From Cupriavidus pinatubonensis (lineage in GTDB: Bacteria > Pseudomonadota > Gammaproteobacteria > Burkholderiales > Burkholderiaceae): a stretch of 64,000 nt of DNA. Below, one piece after another: positions 1-8,923 of this stretch. The DNA is taken from positions 620,001 to 684,000 of the forward strand of contig NZ_CP080769.1 of the NCBI RefSeq assembly GCF_019602855.1. The letters are read 5' to 3'. The stretch's first letter is position 1, and the number at the start of each line of letters is the position of its first letter. The notes under the pieces were generated by a model. That model was not told the DNA's origin, did no database searches, and worked only from the letters and a program-made list of their open reading frames with translations. A program made the translations under genes and the position numbers.

Positions 1-109
1 GTCGCGCTTCTCTACCTTCCGCTGTCAGCCTTCGATGTTTTCGTTGAATACCGGACTGTCTGAAAGTTCGTGAAATCCAGGTACTTCGTCAGCCATTCGC
101 CGGATCGCT

Positions 110-250
110 TCACGTATCCAAAGGAATACGCCCGGCAAAGCAATCGGACACGCTGTCGTCGGTTTGGATGTCGATGAAGCGGGTCCAGATTTCCTCGGTG
201 TCGACGCGCTTGCGCAGCCTTTCTGCAAGGCCGGTGGCATGCATTGCCAA
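110..250 (-). pseudogene. Short 5' gene remnant of unknown family
   Basis: A 46-codon reading frame opens at a TTG (250) with an AGGAG eight bases ahead, or at the ATG at 244, and stops at 110. The peptide (LAMHATGLAERLRKRVDTEE and onward) is hydrophilic and helix-like and looks like the beginning of a longer protein, but I do not recognise the family. It starts about 110 bases downstream of a copy of the recurrent palindrome at 357-372, the distance seen at other copies in this window. That placement suggests the truncated 5' end of a gene once driven from that promoter. It could also be chance. Confidence 0.3.
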
Positions 251-334
251 GATGTGTCTCCTGCTGGGAATAGGCACGTCGGTGCACGCCTTTTCATTGT
301 GTTCCGAATAATCGCTCCCCCCAGCTCGATCCAC

Positions 335-372
335 AGTCAATATGTTTCATCGAACCGTTCCGTACTTCGAAC
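335..372 (-). promoter_or_regulatory. Palindromic activator-like site 1 with -35
   Basis: On the minus strand 372-357 reads GTTCGAAGTACGGAAC, an inverted repeat with GTTC/GAAC ends. A TTGACT hexamer (340-335) starts 26 bases from the first G of GTACGGAA. The -10 is unclear. It would fire toward the remnant at 250-110. Confidence 0.5.
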
Positions 373-663
373 GACCCGCAATTCTCCGCCTCGCTGGTGA
401 ATGAAACCGCTCGTGCTACCTTCGTCATAGAATGATGTTATTTTCCCCGTCAGGATCGGACCAAGCGGCAGCGTTCGCATTTCTTCTTCGAGCGTACGGA
501 TCTCCAGCATCGAATGCATCGGCACGTACAGGCATATGCCACATGCATTGCCCGCCTCGCGGCAGACAATGAAGGATCTTGGATTTCTACCTATTGATAC
601 TCGCCTGCCCAAGGTCTAGCATCCGCGCATTTTCATCGATCATGCGCTCGCGCGTTGGCCTCC
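373..663. other. Stretch without a recognisable gene
   Basis: Reading frames exist on the minus strand between 337 and 612, but none resembles a known family. I see no promoter pair convincing enough to assign to the AraC gene that follows. Probably decayed sequence plus the upstream region of that gene. Confidence 0.4.
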
Positions 664-1602
664 ATGGACCCGCTGTCTGACGTACTTTCCTTGCTAAAGC
701 CGCGTACCCGGTTTCTTGCGGGACTCGATACCGCCGGCGCGTGGTCCTTCGCATTTCCTCCGGAGACCGGCATCAAGATCGTCGCCGTGCTGCGCGGGAA
801 CTGCTGGGGGATGATCGAGGGCCTGGAGCAGCCCGTACGCTTCGAGGAAGGCGACTGCTTCCTGTTGAATGCCAACCGCCGCATCGTGGCAACATCGGAT
901 CCATCGCTCGTACCCGACGACTCTGAGGACATCATGAAAACCATCGAGCACAATGGCATCGCCGTTCACAATGGCGGCGGCGAGGTGCTAATGGTGGGCG
1001 GGCTGTTCGCCTTCTCGACCAGTCACGCCGCCACCCTGTTCGACGCGCTGCCGCCCCTCTTCTCCGCGCCGCGCGACACGAGCGAGGCGGAGATCCTGAG
1101 GTGGGCAATCGGCCAGTTGGGCCGGGAAGTGCACGAACAGTTGCCAGGCGGCGCATTGTTGTCCACCGATCTCGTTCACATGATGCTGGTGCCGATCCTG
1201 CGGCTGCAACTGACCAAATCAACCGGCAATCTGTCGCCTGGCTGGTTCCCCGCCCTTTCCGACCGGCAGATCGGTGCGGCGCTCAGCGCCCTGCATGATC
1301 AGCCGGCCCGTCCGTGGACTCTCGAAGAACTGGCCCGGATCTCCGGCGTGTCGCGCACGATCTTTGCGCAGCGCTTCAAACGCCTGGTGGGAACGACGGC
1401 GATGTGCTACCTGTCGCGCTGGCGCATGCTGAAGGCCGCAGAACGGCTTCGTGACAGCACCGACAGCATCGCGTCGATTGCGTTCTCGCTCGGTTACGAA
1501 TCCGAAAGTGCGTTCAGCGGTGCATTCAAACGGATCATGCTCTGCACGCCAACGCAGTGCCGTCGCGAACCGGAGCGTCTCGCCGCGAACACACCTGCGT
1601 GA
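664..1602 (+). CDS. AraC-family transcriptional regulator, N-terminal cupin
   Basis: Predicted cytoplasmic DNA-binding regulator of 312 residues. The N-terminal half is the cupin-type sensor found in AraC proteins with an AraC_binding_2/cupin_6 domain. The C-terminal 100 residues carry two helix-turn-helix units (WTLEELARISGVSRTIFAQR, then SIASIAFSLGYESESAFSGA), typical of the family. The frame opens at a TTG (655), but the ATG at 664 aligns with the MDSLSDVLSL start of the close paralogue at 6381-7280, so I prefer it. Both paralogues sit next to wrecked oxygenase or reductase genes, so the original targets may be gone. An intact gene of normal family length; effector unknown. Confidence 0.85.
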   Translation: MDPLSDVLSLLKPRTRFLAGLDTAGAWSFAFPPETGIKIVAVLRGNCWGMIEGLEQPVRFEEGDCFLLNANRRIVATSDPSLVPDDSEDIMKTIEHNGIAVHNGGGEVLMVGGLFAFSTSHAATLFDALPPLFSAPRDTSEAEILRWAIGQLGREVHEQLPGGALLSTDLVHMMLVPILRLQLTKSTGNLSPGWFPALSDRQIGAALSALHDQPARPWTLEELARISGVSRTIFAQRFKRLVGTTAMCYLSRWRMLKAAERLRDSTDSIASIAFSLGYESESAFSGAFKRIMLCTPTQCRREPERLAANTPA

Positions 1603-1705
1603 CGGCGGACGGACGACGCGGGACATCGCGGATTCGCCGCCCAGCACCCAGCTTCGACGTCATTTTTTTGCGTTGCGACGCTTGTCCTTTTCTCCGGCCC
1701 GATCG

Positions 1706-1807
1706 GCACAGGCCGATCAACGCAGAGACGGGCGCGAAGATCGCGAACGGCGCCATCGCTACAACCCACTCGACCATCTTGATGAGGCCCGAGAGAAGCG
1801 ACTCGGT
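1706..1807 (-). pseudogene. Fragment of a dicarboxylate/amino acid:cation symporter
   Basis: About 34 codons read LIKMVEWVVAMAPFAIFAPV plus a few flanking residues. This resembles the conserved membrane segment of the DAACS (SDF) family, in which a charged helix precedes a W..a.aP.gvFa motif. It is joined in frame to the reverse transcriptase fragment immediately upstream, and no other part of a transporter is present. A recombination scrap; the family assignment rests on this one segment. Confidence 0.45.
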
Positions 1808-2022
1808 GCGCACCGCCTTCATCAAGAGACCGTGATCAAATTGATCGAACGCCGCCTTGATATCAAACTCAACCATGAGTCCGGATGAAAAATCGGGTCG
1901 AGTATCGGTTCGATGATGAGCTTGGCTACGGTCTGCGCAATCCGATCTGATACGGTTGGAATACCGAGTTTTCTGAAGCCACCTTTTGCCTTCGGAATTT
2001 CCACTTGCTTGACCGGCGGGGT
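1808..2022 (-). pseudogene. Group II intron reverse transcriptase fragment (LtrA-like)
   Basis: Two pieces in different minus-strand frames match consecutive parts of the LtrA reverse transcriptase core. Residues PPVKQVEIPKAKGGFRKLGI followed by PTVSDRIAQTVAKLIIEPIL and HPDSW lie at 2022-1873. VEFDIKAAFDQFDHGLLMKA lies at 1879-1808. The stretch normally joining them (YGYRP and the following helix) is missing and the frame shifts there. The maturase domain, endonuclease and intron RNA ends are absent. The fragment separates a symporter scrap from a beheaded reductase, so an intron or its debris probably took part in breaking the locus. Confidence 0.75.
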
Positions 2023-2071
2023 CGCGCAACCGTGCGTTGCCGGTGCCGGGCAGCGAGCTGCGCGGCGTCCA

Positions 2072-2929
2072 ATGCGCACGATCGACGATGCCGACGCGTT
2101 GAAGGCCGCGATGACGTCGGCCCGCTCGGTGGCCGTGATCGGCGCCGGCTTCATCGGCCTGGAACTGGCTGCCTGGGCATCGCAGCATCGCTTGCCGGTA
2201 ACGGTGATCGAGGCTGCGGAACGACCCATGGCGCGCGCGCTGTCAGCCGAAGCAACCGGCATGCTGCGTACGTTTCACGAACGCGCTGGCGTGCGCTTTC
2301 TCTGCAACACGTCGGTCACCGCTATGATTGGCCGGCAAGGTGCCGTCGACGGCTTGACGACTGCCGACGGAGAACAGATCGCGGCCGACCTCGTCGTGGT
2401 AGGTATCGGCGCCGTTCCGAATATTGAACTCGCTGTCGCGGCGGGACTGAAGGTGGCGGACGGCGTTCTGGTCGATGCGCGGCTGGTGACCAGCGACCCA
2501 GCGATTTCGGCCATCGGCGACTGTGCGCGCTTCCCGTGCAAATATGCAGCGTCGGGCGATGCTCGGATCGAGTCGGTGCAGAATGTGGCGGACCAGGGGC
2601 GCACGGTCGCGAGCCGGATGCTCGGCCGCCCCACCGCTCCGTACACTTCCGTGCCGTGGTTCTGGAGCATTCAGGGCGAGCACAAACTGCAGATTGCCGG
2701 CTTGACGCAGCCGCACGACACCGCGATCGTGAAACGGGCTGCCGATGGCCGCGGTGCATCGGTGCTGTGCTTTCGGGACGATCGCTTCATCGGCGCGGAG
2801 ACTATCAATCAGCAACGCGATCATATGGCGTCGCGCAAGCTTCTCAACGTCGAGCACAGCCTGACGCCGGAAGAAGCAAGCACGCTCGGTTTTTCGTTGG
2901 CCGATTACGCGAAACGCATGTCGATGTAG
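2072..2929 (+). pseudogene. 5'-truncated ferredoxin/rubredoxin-type NAD(P)H reductase
   Basis: The frame contains the NAD-binding Rossmann domain (VAVIGAGFIGLELAAWA), the second FAD contact (ISAIGDCARFP) and the complete C-terminal domain of FAD-dependent reductases that feed electrons to ferredoxins of P450 or ring-hydroxylating oxygenases. The first 100-110 residues, with the N-terminal FAD-binding GxGxxG, are missing: upstream the sequence becomes antisense reverse transcriptase. The family is about 400 residues and about 285 remain. An ATG (2072) lies in frame, but without the FAD site the product should be inactive. The 3' end meets the minus-strand reductase remnant. Confidence 0.8.
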
Positions 2930-2989
2930 CGGGCTGGCGAAACGCGCAACACGGTACGACGACATCTGCCACCCGGGACTGAGTCGCCG

Positions 2990-3486
2990 GGTGGAGCTGC
3001 ACCCGGCCGGCATAGGGCGCGCGCGCTGCGGTCGAGAAATGCTGTGCGCGTGCGTGAACGCGTACAGTAATGCATGTCGAACGACGCATCGATGCGCGCC
3101 AGTCGTTCCGACATGCAGAGAATCGGCGTCACACCGATGCTGCCCGCCAGAAACAAGCTGTGCGTCGCGTCATCCACCAGCGCGAAATGATTCCTCGGCA
3201 TGCTGATCGTCAGCGCGTCGCCTACGTTCACCCGGTCGTGCATGCCGGCCGACCCGCCGCGCGACTTCGAATCACGCAGAACAGCAATCCGATACCGATG
3301 ATTTTCGTCGGGTGCATTGCAGAGCGAATATTGGCGCGTCGGGCCGCCGGGCACGATCACGTCGATATGCGAATCCGCCGAGATCGGCGGCAGCGGCAAG
3401 CCATCCGCGCGGACCAGTTCGAAACTGCGGATATCGGCGGCTTCGTCATGTTTCGACGCGTCCCGGACGGTCAGTCCGTCGATCAT
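2990..3486 (-). pseudogene. Truncated phthalate dioxygenase/vanillate demethylase-type reductase
   Basis: This is the N-terminal part of a class IA oxygenase reductase (VanB/OphA1-like). The flavin-binding RQYSLCNAP motif and the NAD-binding segment LFLAGSIGVTPILCM are clear. After HYCTRSRTRTAFLDRSAR the frame is lost: a continuation (YAGRVQLHP) appears in another frame near 3000, and the C-terminal 2Fe-2S ferredoxin domain is absent. The ATG at 3486 has a good ribosome site (AGAGGTGAG). The recurrent palindrome and a near-consensus promoter lie 100-160 bases upstream, so the dead gene has kept an intact-looking start region. Confidence 0.8.
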
Positions 3487-3592
3487 GTTCTCACCTCTTT
3501 TCGTCGAACATCAAAAGCGCGTGCGTTCGCAGTCGTCAACCCGGTGAAAACCGCACGACGGACATCGCACGATTTCAAGCCCTGATCCTTCG

Positions 3593-3654
3593 ATTACAGA
3601 AGCGGGGCTGTCCAGTGTCAATTCGACGCCCTTCGAGTTTCCGTACTTCGGGGT
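3593..3654 (-). promoter_or_regulatory. Palindromic site 2 with near-perfect sigma-70 promoter
   Basis: The minus strand carries CCCCGAAGTACGGAAA (3654-3639). TTGACA (3621-3616) starts 26 bases from the GTACGGAA, and TGTAAT (3598-3593) follows after a 17-base spacer. The predicted start, near 3586, is 100 bases ahead of the reductase remnant ATG. This is the clearest promoter of the series; the left half of the palindrome is weak. Confidence 0.65.
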
Positions 3655-4118
3655 GGTCCCCTTGCTTGCGACGGACGTCGCGTACCAACGCATGTGCAGT
3701 CATATGTGCACTCGATCGATGCCATCGATCGCATCATCCCGACACGACGTGATCCCGTACGATAGAGCAGGAAATACGAACGCTGCAGTATGGCCTGTTC
3801 AGCCTCCGGTGCTTAAGATGGGGACGTGACACGTTGCGCTGCTGAAGCCGTCGCAAATACCGACACGCGCTCGACACGCTTCCCGGCAAATCCCCGTACG
3901 AACCGGACACTTCGGATCACGCGATCCCGTCCTGCTTCAGGCGATGGCGCGCGGAACGACAGATCGCTACGAGACAGCGAACGCGCAACGGCTCGCTGCC
4001 CACAGAAGCCACGTCTGAGCTGCAGGCCGCCGCTCGAGCTGTTTACGCATTGACCTGACACGCACATGATCGCAAGGCGGCCCGCGTCCAGAACACGATT
4101 TCACGAACCACGCACGAC
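3655..4118. other. Intergenic stretch, no gene recognised
   Basis: Small minus-strand frames (for example 4067-3813) have arginine/serine-rich translations with no recognisable motifs. I see nothing supportable here beyond the ribosome site (GGAG at 4125) of the next gene. Confidence 0.4.
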
Positions 4119-4134
4119 CTGACCGGAGTACTGA

Positions 4135-5646
4135 ATGTCGAACGAATCACGCACAATGACGGATGAAGCACCCTTGCGCCGCTACGAGCACCTGTACATC
4201 GACGGTGCATGGGTGAAGCCGATCGACGGCGAGCTCGTCGAAAGCATCGATCCTGCCACCGGCCAGCCCTGGGCGATCGCGCCGATGGGCGGTCCGCAGG
4301 ACATCGATCGTGCAGTTGCCGCCGCACGCAACGCGTTCAACGGCACGTGGCGTCGCACGCCAGGACACGAGCGGGCCGCCCTTCTGCGCCGCCTCGCGGA
4401 GCGCTTTAGCGCGGCGATCCCCGAGCTGGCGGTCATCGAGTCGCGCGATAACGGCAATCTCGTGCGCGAGCACCGCGCGAGCCTGGCCGCTCAGGTGCAG
4501 TGGTATCAGTGGTTCGCGTCGCTGGCGGACAAGGCGCAAGGCACGACCATCCCGATCGACGACAGCGTTCACGCGTTCACGACGCGCGTCCCGATCGGCG
4601 TGGTGGGTGCGATCATTCCGTGGAACGCGCCGCTGCTCGCAACCTGCCTGAAGATCGGCGCCGCGCTCGCGGCCGGTTGCACCGTCGTCGTCAAGCCGGC
4701 CGAGCAAACTCCGGTGTCAGCGCTGGAACTCGCGCGCCTCGTCCACGAAACGGGTTTTCCGCCGGGCGTGTTCAACGTGGTGCCCGGCTACGGGCGCACT
4801 GCCGGCGCGCATTTGGTCCAGCATCCAGACGTCAACAAGATCTCGTTTACGGGCGCCAGCCAGACCGCCAAGCAGATGGTTCGCGATGGCGCTGACAATC
4901 TGAAGCGCTTCACGTTCGAACTCGGCGGCAAGGCACCGCATATCCTCTTCGCGGACGCCGACATCGACAACGCGATCAATGCGGCCACCGCATCCGCGTG
5001 GCGGCTGACCGGACAGAGCTGCGCGCTCGGCTCGCGCGTGCTCGTCGAGCGGCCGATCTACGATCGCGTCGTCGATGCATTCCGCACGCGCGCGAAATCG
5101 GTGCGCGTCGGCATGCCGTCGAATGATTCGAATCACATGGGCCCGCAGTCGCACGAGACGCAGTTGAACAAGACGCTATCCTATATCGAGATCGGCAAGC
5201 AGGACGGTGCGGAACTCGTCGCCGGCGGTCATCGTATCGCGACGCCCGAGCTCGCGGCCGGGTATTTCGTCGAGCCGACGGTGTTCGCCGGTGTGACGAA
5301 CCGGATGCGCGTCGCACGCGACGAGATCTTCGGCCCGGTGGCGTCGCTGATTCCGTTCGACGGCGAAGACGAGGCCATCGCGATCGCGAACGACACGCCA
5401 TACGGCTTGACCGCGGGCCTGTGGACGCGCGATGTCGGCCGCGCGCATCGCGTGTCCAGCCGTATCGATGCGGGCATGGTGTGGGTCAATACCTACTCGT
5501 TCCTGCGCTGGTCAACGCCGTATGGCGGCTTCAAGGTCAGCGGCTGGGGGCGCGAAAACGGAATCGACGCGCTCGATCCGTATCTGGAAACCCGGACAAC
5601 GGTGATCAGCACGACGGGGAAATTCCCGAACCTTTACGAGGATTGA
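4135..5646 (+). CDS. NAD(P)-dependent aldehyde dehydrogenase
   Basis: A full-length aldehyde dehydrogenase of 503 residues that oxidises an aldehyde to the acid in the cytoplasm. Seen are the cofactor-binding segment IIPWNAP (about 161-166), the general base Glu262 in FELGGKAP, the catalytic Cys296 in TGQSCALGSRV, and the C-terminal FKVSGWGRENG motif. The ATG at 4135 has GGAG seven bases ahead. It is the only intact enzyme gene in the first 8 kb, standing alone between a dead reductase and a dead oxygenase. It may be the survivor of an aromatic-aldehyde or terpenoid-aldehyde pathway. Substrate cannot be read from sequence. Confidence 0.9.
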   Translation: MSNESRTMTDEAPLRRYEHLYIDGAWVKPIDGELVESIDPATGQPWAIAPMGGPQDIDRAVAAARNAFNGTWRRTPGHERAALLRRLAERFSAAIPELAVIESRDNGNLVREHRASLAAQVQWYQWFASLADKAQGTTIPIDDSVHAFTTRVPIGVVGAIIPWNAPLLATCLKIGAALAAGCTVVVKPAEQTPVSALELARLVHETGFPPGVFNVVPGYGRTAGAHLVQHPDVNKISFTGASQTAKQMVRDGADNLKRFTFELGGKAPHILFADADIDNAINAATASAWRLTGQSCALGSRVLVERPIYDRVVDAFRTRAKSVRVGMPSNDSNHMGPQSHETQLNKTLSYIEIGKQDGAELVAGGHRIATPELAAGYFVEPTVFAGVTNRMRVARDEIFGPVASLIPFDGEDEAIAIANDTPYGLTAGLWTRDVGRAHRVSSRIDAGMVWVNTYSFLRWSTPYGGFKVSGWGRENGIDALDPYLETRTTVISTTGKFPNLYED

Positions 5647-5827
5647 GCCATTGGCGCGCAGGAGACCAGCGACAAACATTGATGGCCGGCGCCTGATTCG
5701 CGTTGCCCGGATTCCCTGAGGAAACCGGGCTCGGGCTTTCCCGTTTCCACGGGCGGCGATCCGGACACAAGCTTGTTCCCGCACAGCAGTTTCCATCGCG
5801 CCGTGCGTCAGGACCTCCACCGTGACG

Positions 5828-6220
5828 TCAAACAACCAGCTTCTTCCCGATCTCCTGGAGCTCTTCGAGGGCGTGGGCCGGCGTCGTTCGATAAGCGCCG
5901 GTCACGGCCTCCGACTTGGTCAGGCCAAGGCTTCTCCTGAGATCGACCGTCGATTCGGCAAGTTTCACCATTGCCGCCGGCCCCCTGACGACTGGCACGC
6001 CCGTGTCGCGGACCTCACGATAGCCGGGCAGCTCCAGCAACGCACCGACGGGGTTTGGGATGCGTTCGATGCACACGACCATAAGCCATGCGCGGCAGAA
6101 GATCCGTTCGCGCTCGAGGTCTTACTGTGCCGCGTCCGTATAGCGCGAGGTGGGCATCGGATCGGTGCTCAGGCCGACGGAGCTCGTCACGCCGGGATTG
6201 AAATCGGTCGGATGATTCAT
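5828..6220 (-). pseudogene. Chimera: Rieske oxygenase N-terminus joined to racemase-like C-terminus
   Basis: Beginning at the ATG at 6220, the sequence (MNHPTDFNPG ... TSRYTDAAQ) runs to a TAA and continues in frame with DLERERIFCRAWLMVVCIER and IPNP. That is the conserved start of aromatic ring-hydroxylating oxygenase large subunits (sYt..e..elERerIF.r.WlmvgrieeIP.pG). After LELPGYREV the similarity ends; VRDTGVPVVRGPAAMVKLAE to the stop instead looks like the C-terminus of an Asp/Glu/hydantoin racemase-type protein. The Rieske [2Fe-2S] motif and catalytic iron site are absent. So this is a nonsense codon plus a fusion by deletion; the racemase assignment is tentative. Confidence 0.65.
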
Positions 6221-6380
6221 GGGGAATCCTGCTGATGAGTGAGGATCGCCCATCACCGTGGCCGATCTTCCGGTTGTCAACCGTGCGGCTGAAAGCCAGT
6301 GCTGATTCGCAGCGCGTGTTCCACCGGCGCTGACGAATGCCCACCGCCTGCCGTGTTTCGAGATCGTACGGATCTGACGC

Positions 6381-7280
6381 CTATGCCTGACGGCGGTACT
6401 GCGTCGGCGAACAGAACATGGTTCGCTTGAATGCGGTGCAAAACGCGCTCTCGGATTCGTAGCCGAGTGAGAACGCGATCGACGCAATGCTCTCTCGCCC
6501 GACGCGCAGACGATCCGCCGCGATCAGCATCCGCCGGCGCGTGAGGTAGTTGATGGTGGTCGCGCCGACGAGGTGCTTGAAGCGCTGCGCGAAGACTGTC
6601 CGCGACAGCCCGGCAATGCGGGCCAGTTCCTCCAGCGTCCAGTGGCGCGCGGGTTCCGAATGGATGGCGCCGATGGCCGCGCTGATCCGCCGGTCGGACA
6701 GCGCCATGAACCATCCCGCGGGCGATGCCTCCAGGTGAAGGCGCAGCACTTGCACGAGCATCAGATGCAGTAGGTGGTTCGCCACCAGCGCCCCGCCCGG
6801 CTGCGGGTCGCGCAGCTCGGCGGTCAATTGATCGAGCGACCAACGCAGGACCTCGGCCTGATTGGATGCGCGCGGCACGTTGATGAGCGGCGGTAGTGCG
6901 TCGAACGGTACCGCGGCATGGTCGCTGAAGAACGTAAAGAATCCGCCGATTAGCAGCACGTCGCCGCCACCGTCGTGCACGGCGATACCGTCGCGCGCGA
7001 TGGCATCCATGATGGCCGCCGAATCCTGCGGCTCAAGCGCCAGATCGGTGGACAGCACGATGCTGCGCCGGCTGTTCAGCAGGAAGCAATCGCCTTGCTC
7101 GAAGCGGACCGGCTGCTGAACGCCTTCGATCACGCCCCAGCAACCGCCCTGTAATACGGCGGCGAACTTGATTCCTTCGTATTCAGGAAACGCAAACGAC
7201 CACTCACCCGCCGCATCGAGCCCCGCATAGAATTGGCTGCGCGGCTTCACCAGCGAAAGCACATCAGAGAGCGAGTCCAT
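6381..7280 (-). CDS. AraC-family transcriptional regulator, paralogue of the gene at 664
   Basis: A 299-residue AraC regulator with the same cupin-type N-terminal domain and double helix-turn-helix C-terminus (HWTLEELARIAGLSRTVFAQ; SIASIAFSLGYESESAFCTA) as the protein at 664-1602. They are close paralogues over their whole length. The ATG at 7280 (MDSLSDVLSL) matches the paralogue's start; in-frame ATGs at 7295 and 7313 are alternatives. It lies directly upstream of, and co-directional with, the Rieske oxygenase remnant, so it probably once regulated that oxygenase. A copy of the recurrent palindrome lies about 260 bases upstream. Confidence 0.85.
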   Translation of the reverse strand: MDSLSDVLSLVKPRSQFYAGLDAAGEWSFAFPEYEGIKFAAVLQGGCWGVIEGVQQPVRFEQGDCFLLNSRRSIVLSTDLALEPQDSAAIMDAIARDGIAVHDGGGDVLLIGGFFTFFSDHAAVPFDALPPLINVPRASNQAEVLRWSLDQLTAELRDPQPGGALVANHLLHLMLVQVLRLHLEASPAGWFMALSDRRISAAIGAIHSEPARHWTLEELARIAGLSRTVFAQRFKHLVGATTINYLTRRRMLIAADRLRVGRESIASIAFSLGYESESAFCTAFKRTMFCSPTQYRRQA

Positions 7281-7496
7281 AGGCAATCCATCCATAAACG
7301 ATGACCGGCGCACCGTCCATCGGACTGCGGGTGGACCCGTATCGTCTGTCTCCTGGTCGCAAAGCCCGTCCCGGCCGTTGCGACGCTGTATCTGTTTGCG
7401 GGGCCGCTGAGGGTAATCGCATGCTACTCGGTCGCCGCCGCGACATAACGGTCCCGGGAGGCGCCGGTATCACGGCGGCTGGTCGCAATGTGAGCC

Positions 7497-7558
7497 AGCC
7501 TGAATCCGGCATGCAGCCAAGTCAATTCGCTCGGCGACACTGTTCCGTACTTCGGAAT
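7497..7558 (-). promoter_or_regulatory. Palindromic site 3 (perfect) with -35
   Basis: The minus strand reads TTCCGAAGTACGGAAC (7557-7542), the most symmetric copy in the window. TTGACT (7525-7520) starts 26 bases from GTACGGAA. The -10 at the matching place (CAGGCT, 7502-7497) is weak. It points toward the AraC gene and oxygenase remnant. Confidence 0.6.
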
Positions 7559-7874
7559 TCCGGACACGGGAAGTGGAAATGCGGGGCCGCGATCGCCCCG
7601 CCGGCCTTCGTTGCATCCGACTGCAGAGTTTCAGATATCCGAGTACCTGTCGACAGTCGCTCATAGAGGCGCTTTCGGTCATGACGACGGTCTCAGTACC
7701 GATGCCGAGGTCGGCGGCGATCCCCGACGTCGGCAAGTACAGATCGCGGCGCAGCGGGCCACCCGCTGCATCTGTAAAGACAGACTTAACACTGAAGTCT
7801 GTTTTAGCCCATGTATGTCAATTTCCTGGCTACTATGCATCACATCGTCGCCCCCACCACCTGAGTTACCCGTC
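7559..7874. other. Intergenic stretch ahead of the hydrolase remnant
   Basis: No gene is recognised. The segment nearest 7875 is relatively AT-rich (around 7780-7860) and may hold the former promoter of the dead hydrolase gene, but no hexamer pair stands out. Confidence 0.35.
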
Positions 7875-8309
7875 ATGCAGAAAGTCAACTTCAAGAACCT
7901 GAACGGCCAGGGCGTCACGCTTGCCGCGGTGATCCACGTCCCTGCCGGTTTCGACTCGAGCACCAAGTACCCGGCAGTCGTCGTCGCGCATCCGGGCGGT
8001 GGCGTGAAGGAACAGACGGCCGGGCTGTATGCGAAGAAGCTGGCCGAGAACGGTCTCGTCACGATCGCGTTCGATGCGTCGCATCAGGGCGAAAGCACCG
8101 GCGAGCCGCGCCAGCTCGAGAACCCGTATATTCGCACCGAGGACGTCAGCGCGGTGATCGATTACCTGACCACGCTGCCGTACGTCGACGTCGACCGGAT
8201 AGGCGCTATAGGGATGTGCGCGGGCGGCGCATCAAGGCGCTCGGCACGGTCAGAGCGGTCAACATCGGTTCGATGTTCCGCAACGGATGGGAAAACACCG
8301 TGAAGGACC
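7875..8309 (+). pseudogene. Disrupted alpha/beta hydrolase (dienelactone hydrolase-like)
   Basis: The ATG at 7875 opens MQKVNFKNLNGQGVTLAAVI, followed by the strand-turn region and GMCAGG, the nucleophile elbow with Cys. Immediately after it about a dozen codons are lost and the frame changes; IKALGTVRAVNIGSMFRNGW then continues in the +1 frame up to about 8309. There the homology stops at an IS630-type transposase remnant. The closest intact relative in the window is the hydrolase at 36059-36979. The C-terminal half, with the acid and histidine of the triad, is missing, so it cannot be active. Confidence 0.8.
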
Positions 8310-8841
8310 AGTTTTTGCACGCTTTATTCTCTGGCGGGTTCAAGTACAGACCAACTGCGTCACGCAGCTTCTCAATAAAGAGTGCATCAGTGGACAGCGT
8401 GAAGGTTTCGCTGCGATGCGCCTGCAGCTTTAACAGCTTGAAATAGTGGTGCACGCTGGTGGGCGAGATCGATGTCTCGGCCGCCACCGCCCGCACACTA
8501 CAGTGTGTCGAGCCGTTTGCAGGCTTGGTATGCAGTGTCGCATTGATGACTCCGCAACGCGCTCGACGTCGATTGTCCGCGGCTTACCTAGACGCAATTC
8601 GTCGTACAGACCGTTGATGCGCCGCTGAAGGAACCAAGTACGCCATTTACCTACTGTGGCGACGCGTAAGCTGCAACCGCTTGGCGAATTCCCTATTGGG
8701 TTCGCCTGCAACAGGCGCCAAAACGATGCGCGCCCGCGTAACCAGGGCAGCCGGGATAGCACGCGAACGCGCCATCGAAGCAAGTTGCACTTCTTTGACC
8801 TGACTCAGCACCAGTTCTACCTTCGATCGTCCGCTTGGCAT
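8310..8841 (-). pseudogene. IS630-family transposase remnant, frameshifted
   Basis: Three minus-strand segments in different frames follow the IS630 transposase order. SMARSRAIPAALVTRARIVL heads the first (from about 8830). TVGKWRTWFLQRRINGLYDE lies in the second. TLSTDALFIEKLRDAVGLYL followed by NPPE is in the third (near 8350). The DDE catalytic half is missing because the element ends abruptly in the hydrolase fragment. No terminal inverted repeats could be recognised. The element is decayed and immobile, but its insertion, or a deletion starting from it, explains the loss of the hydrolase C-terminus. Confidence 0.75.
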
Positions 8842-8923
8842 GCTGGCATCTCCCGTTCCGGTAATACCAGCACCCTACTCAAACATAGTTCAGTTAATAA
8901 CGGAAGGACACTAGGCGTAAAAG

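Noticed and set aside
337..612. 91-codon minus-strand frame near the left edge.
   Set aside because: No family resemblance, overlaps palindrome site 1, and the start is unsupported.
4121..4135. GACCGGAGTACTGAA resembles the coding-strand palindrome (TTCCGGAGTACGGAA) at 12 of 15 positions, right before the plus-strand aldehyde dehydrogenase.
   Set aside because: It overlaps the start codon and its GGAG is evidently the ribosome site; the invariant GTACGGAA is broken and no -35 lies at the required distance.
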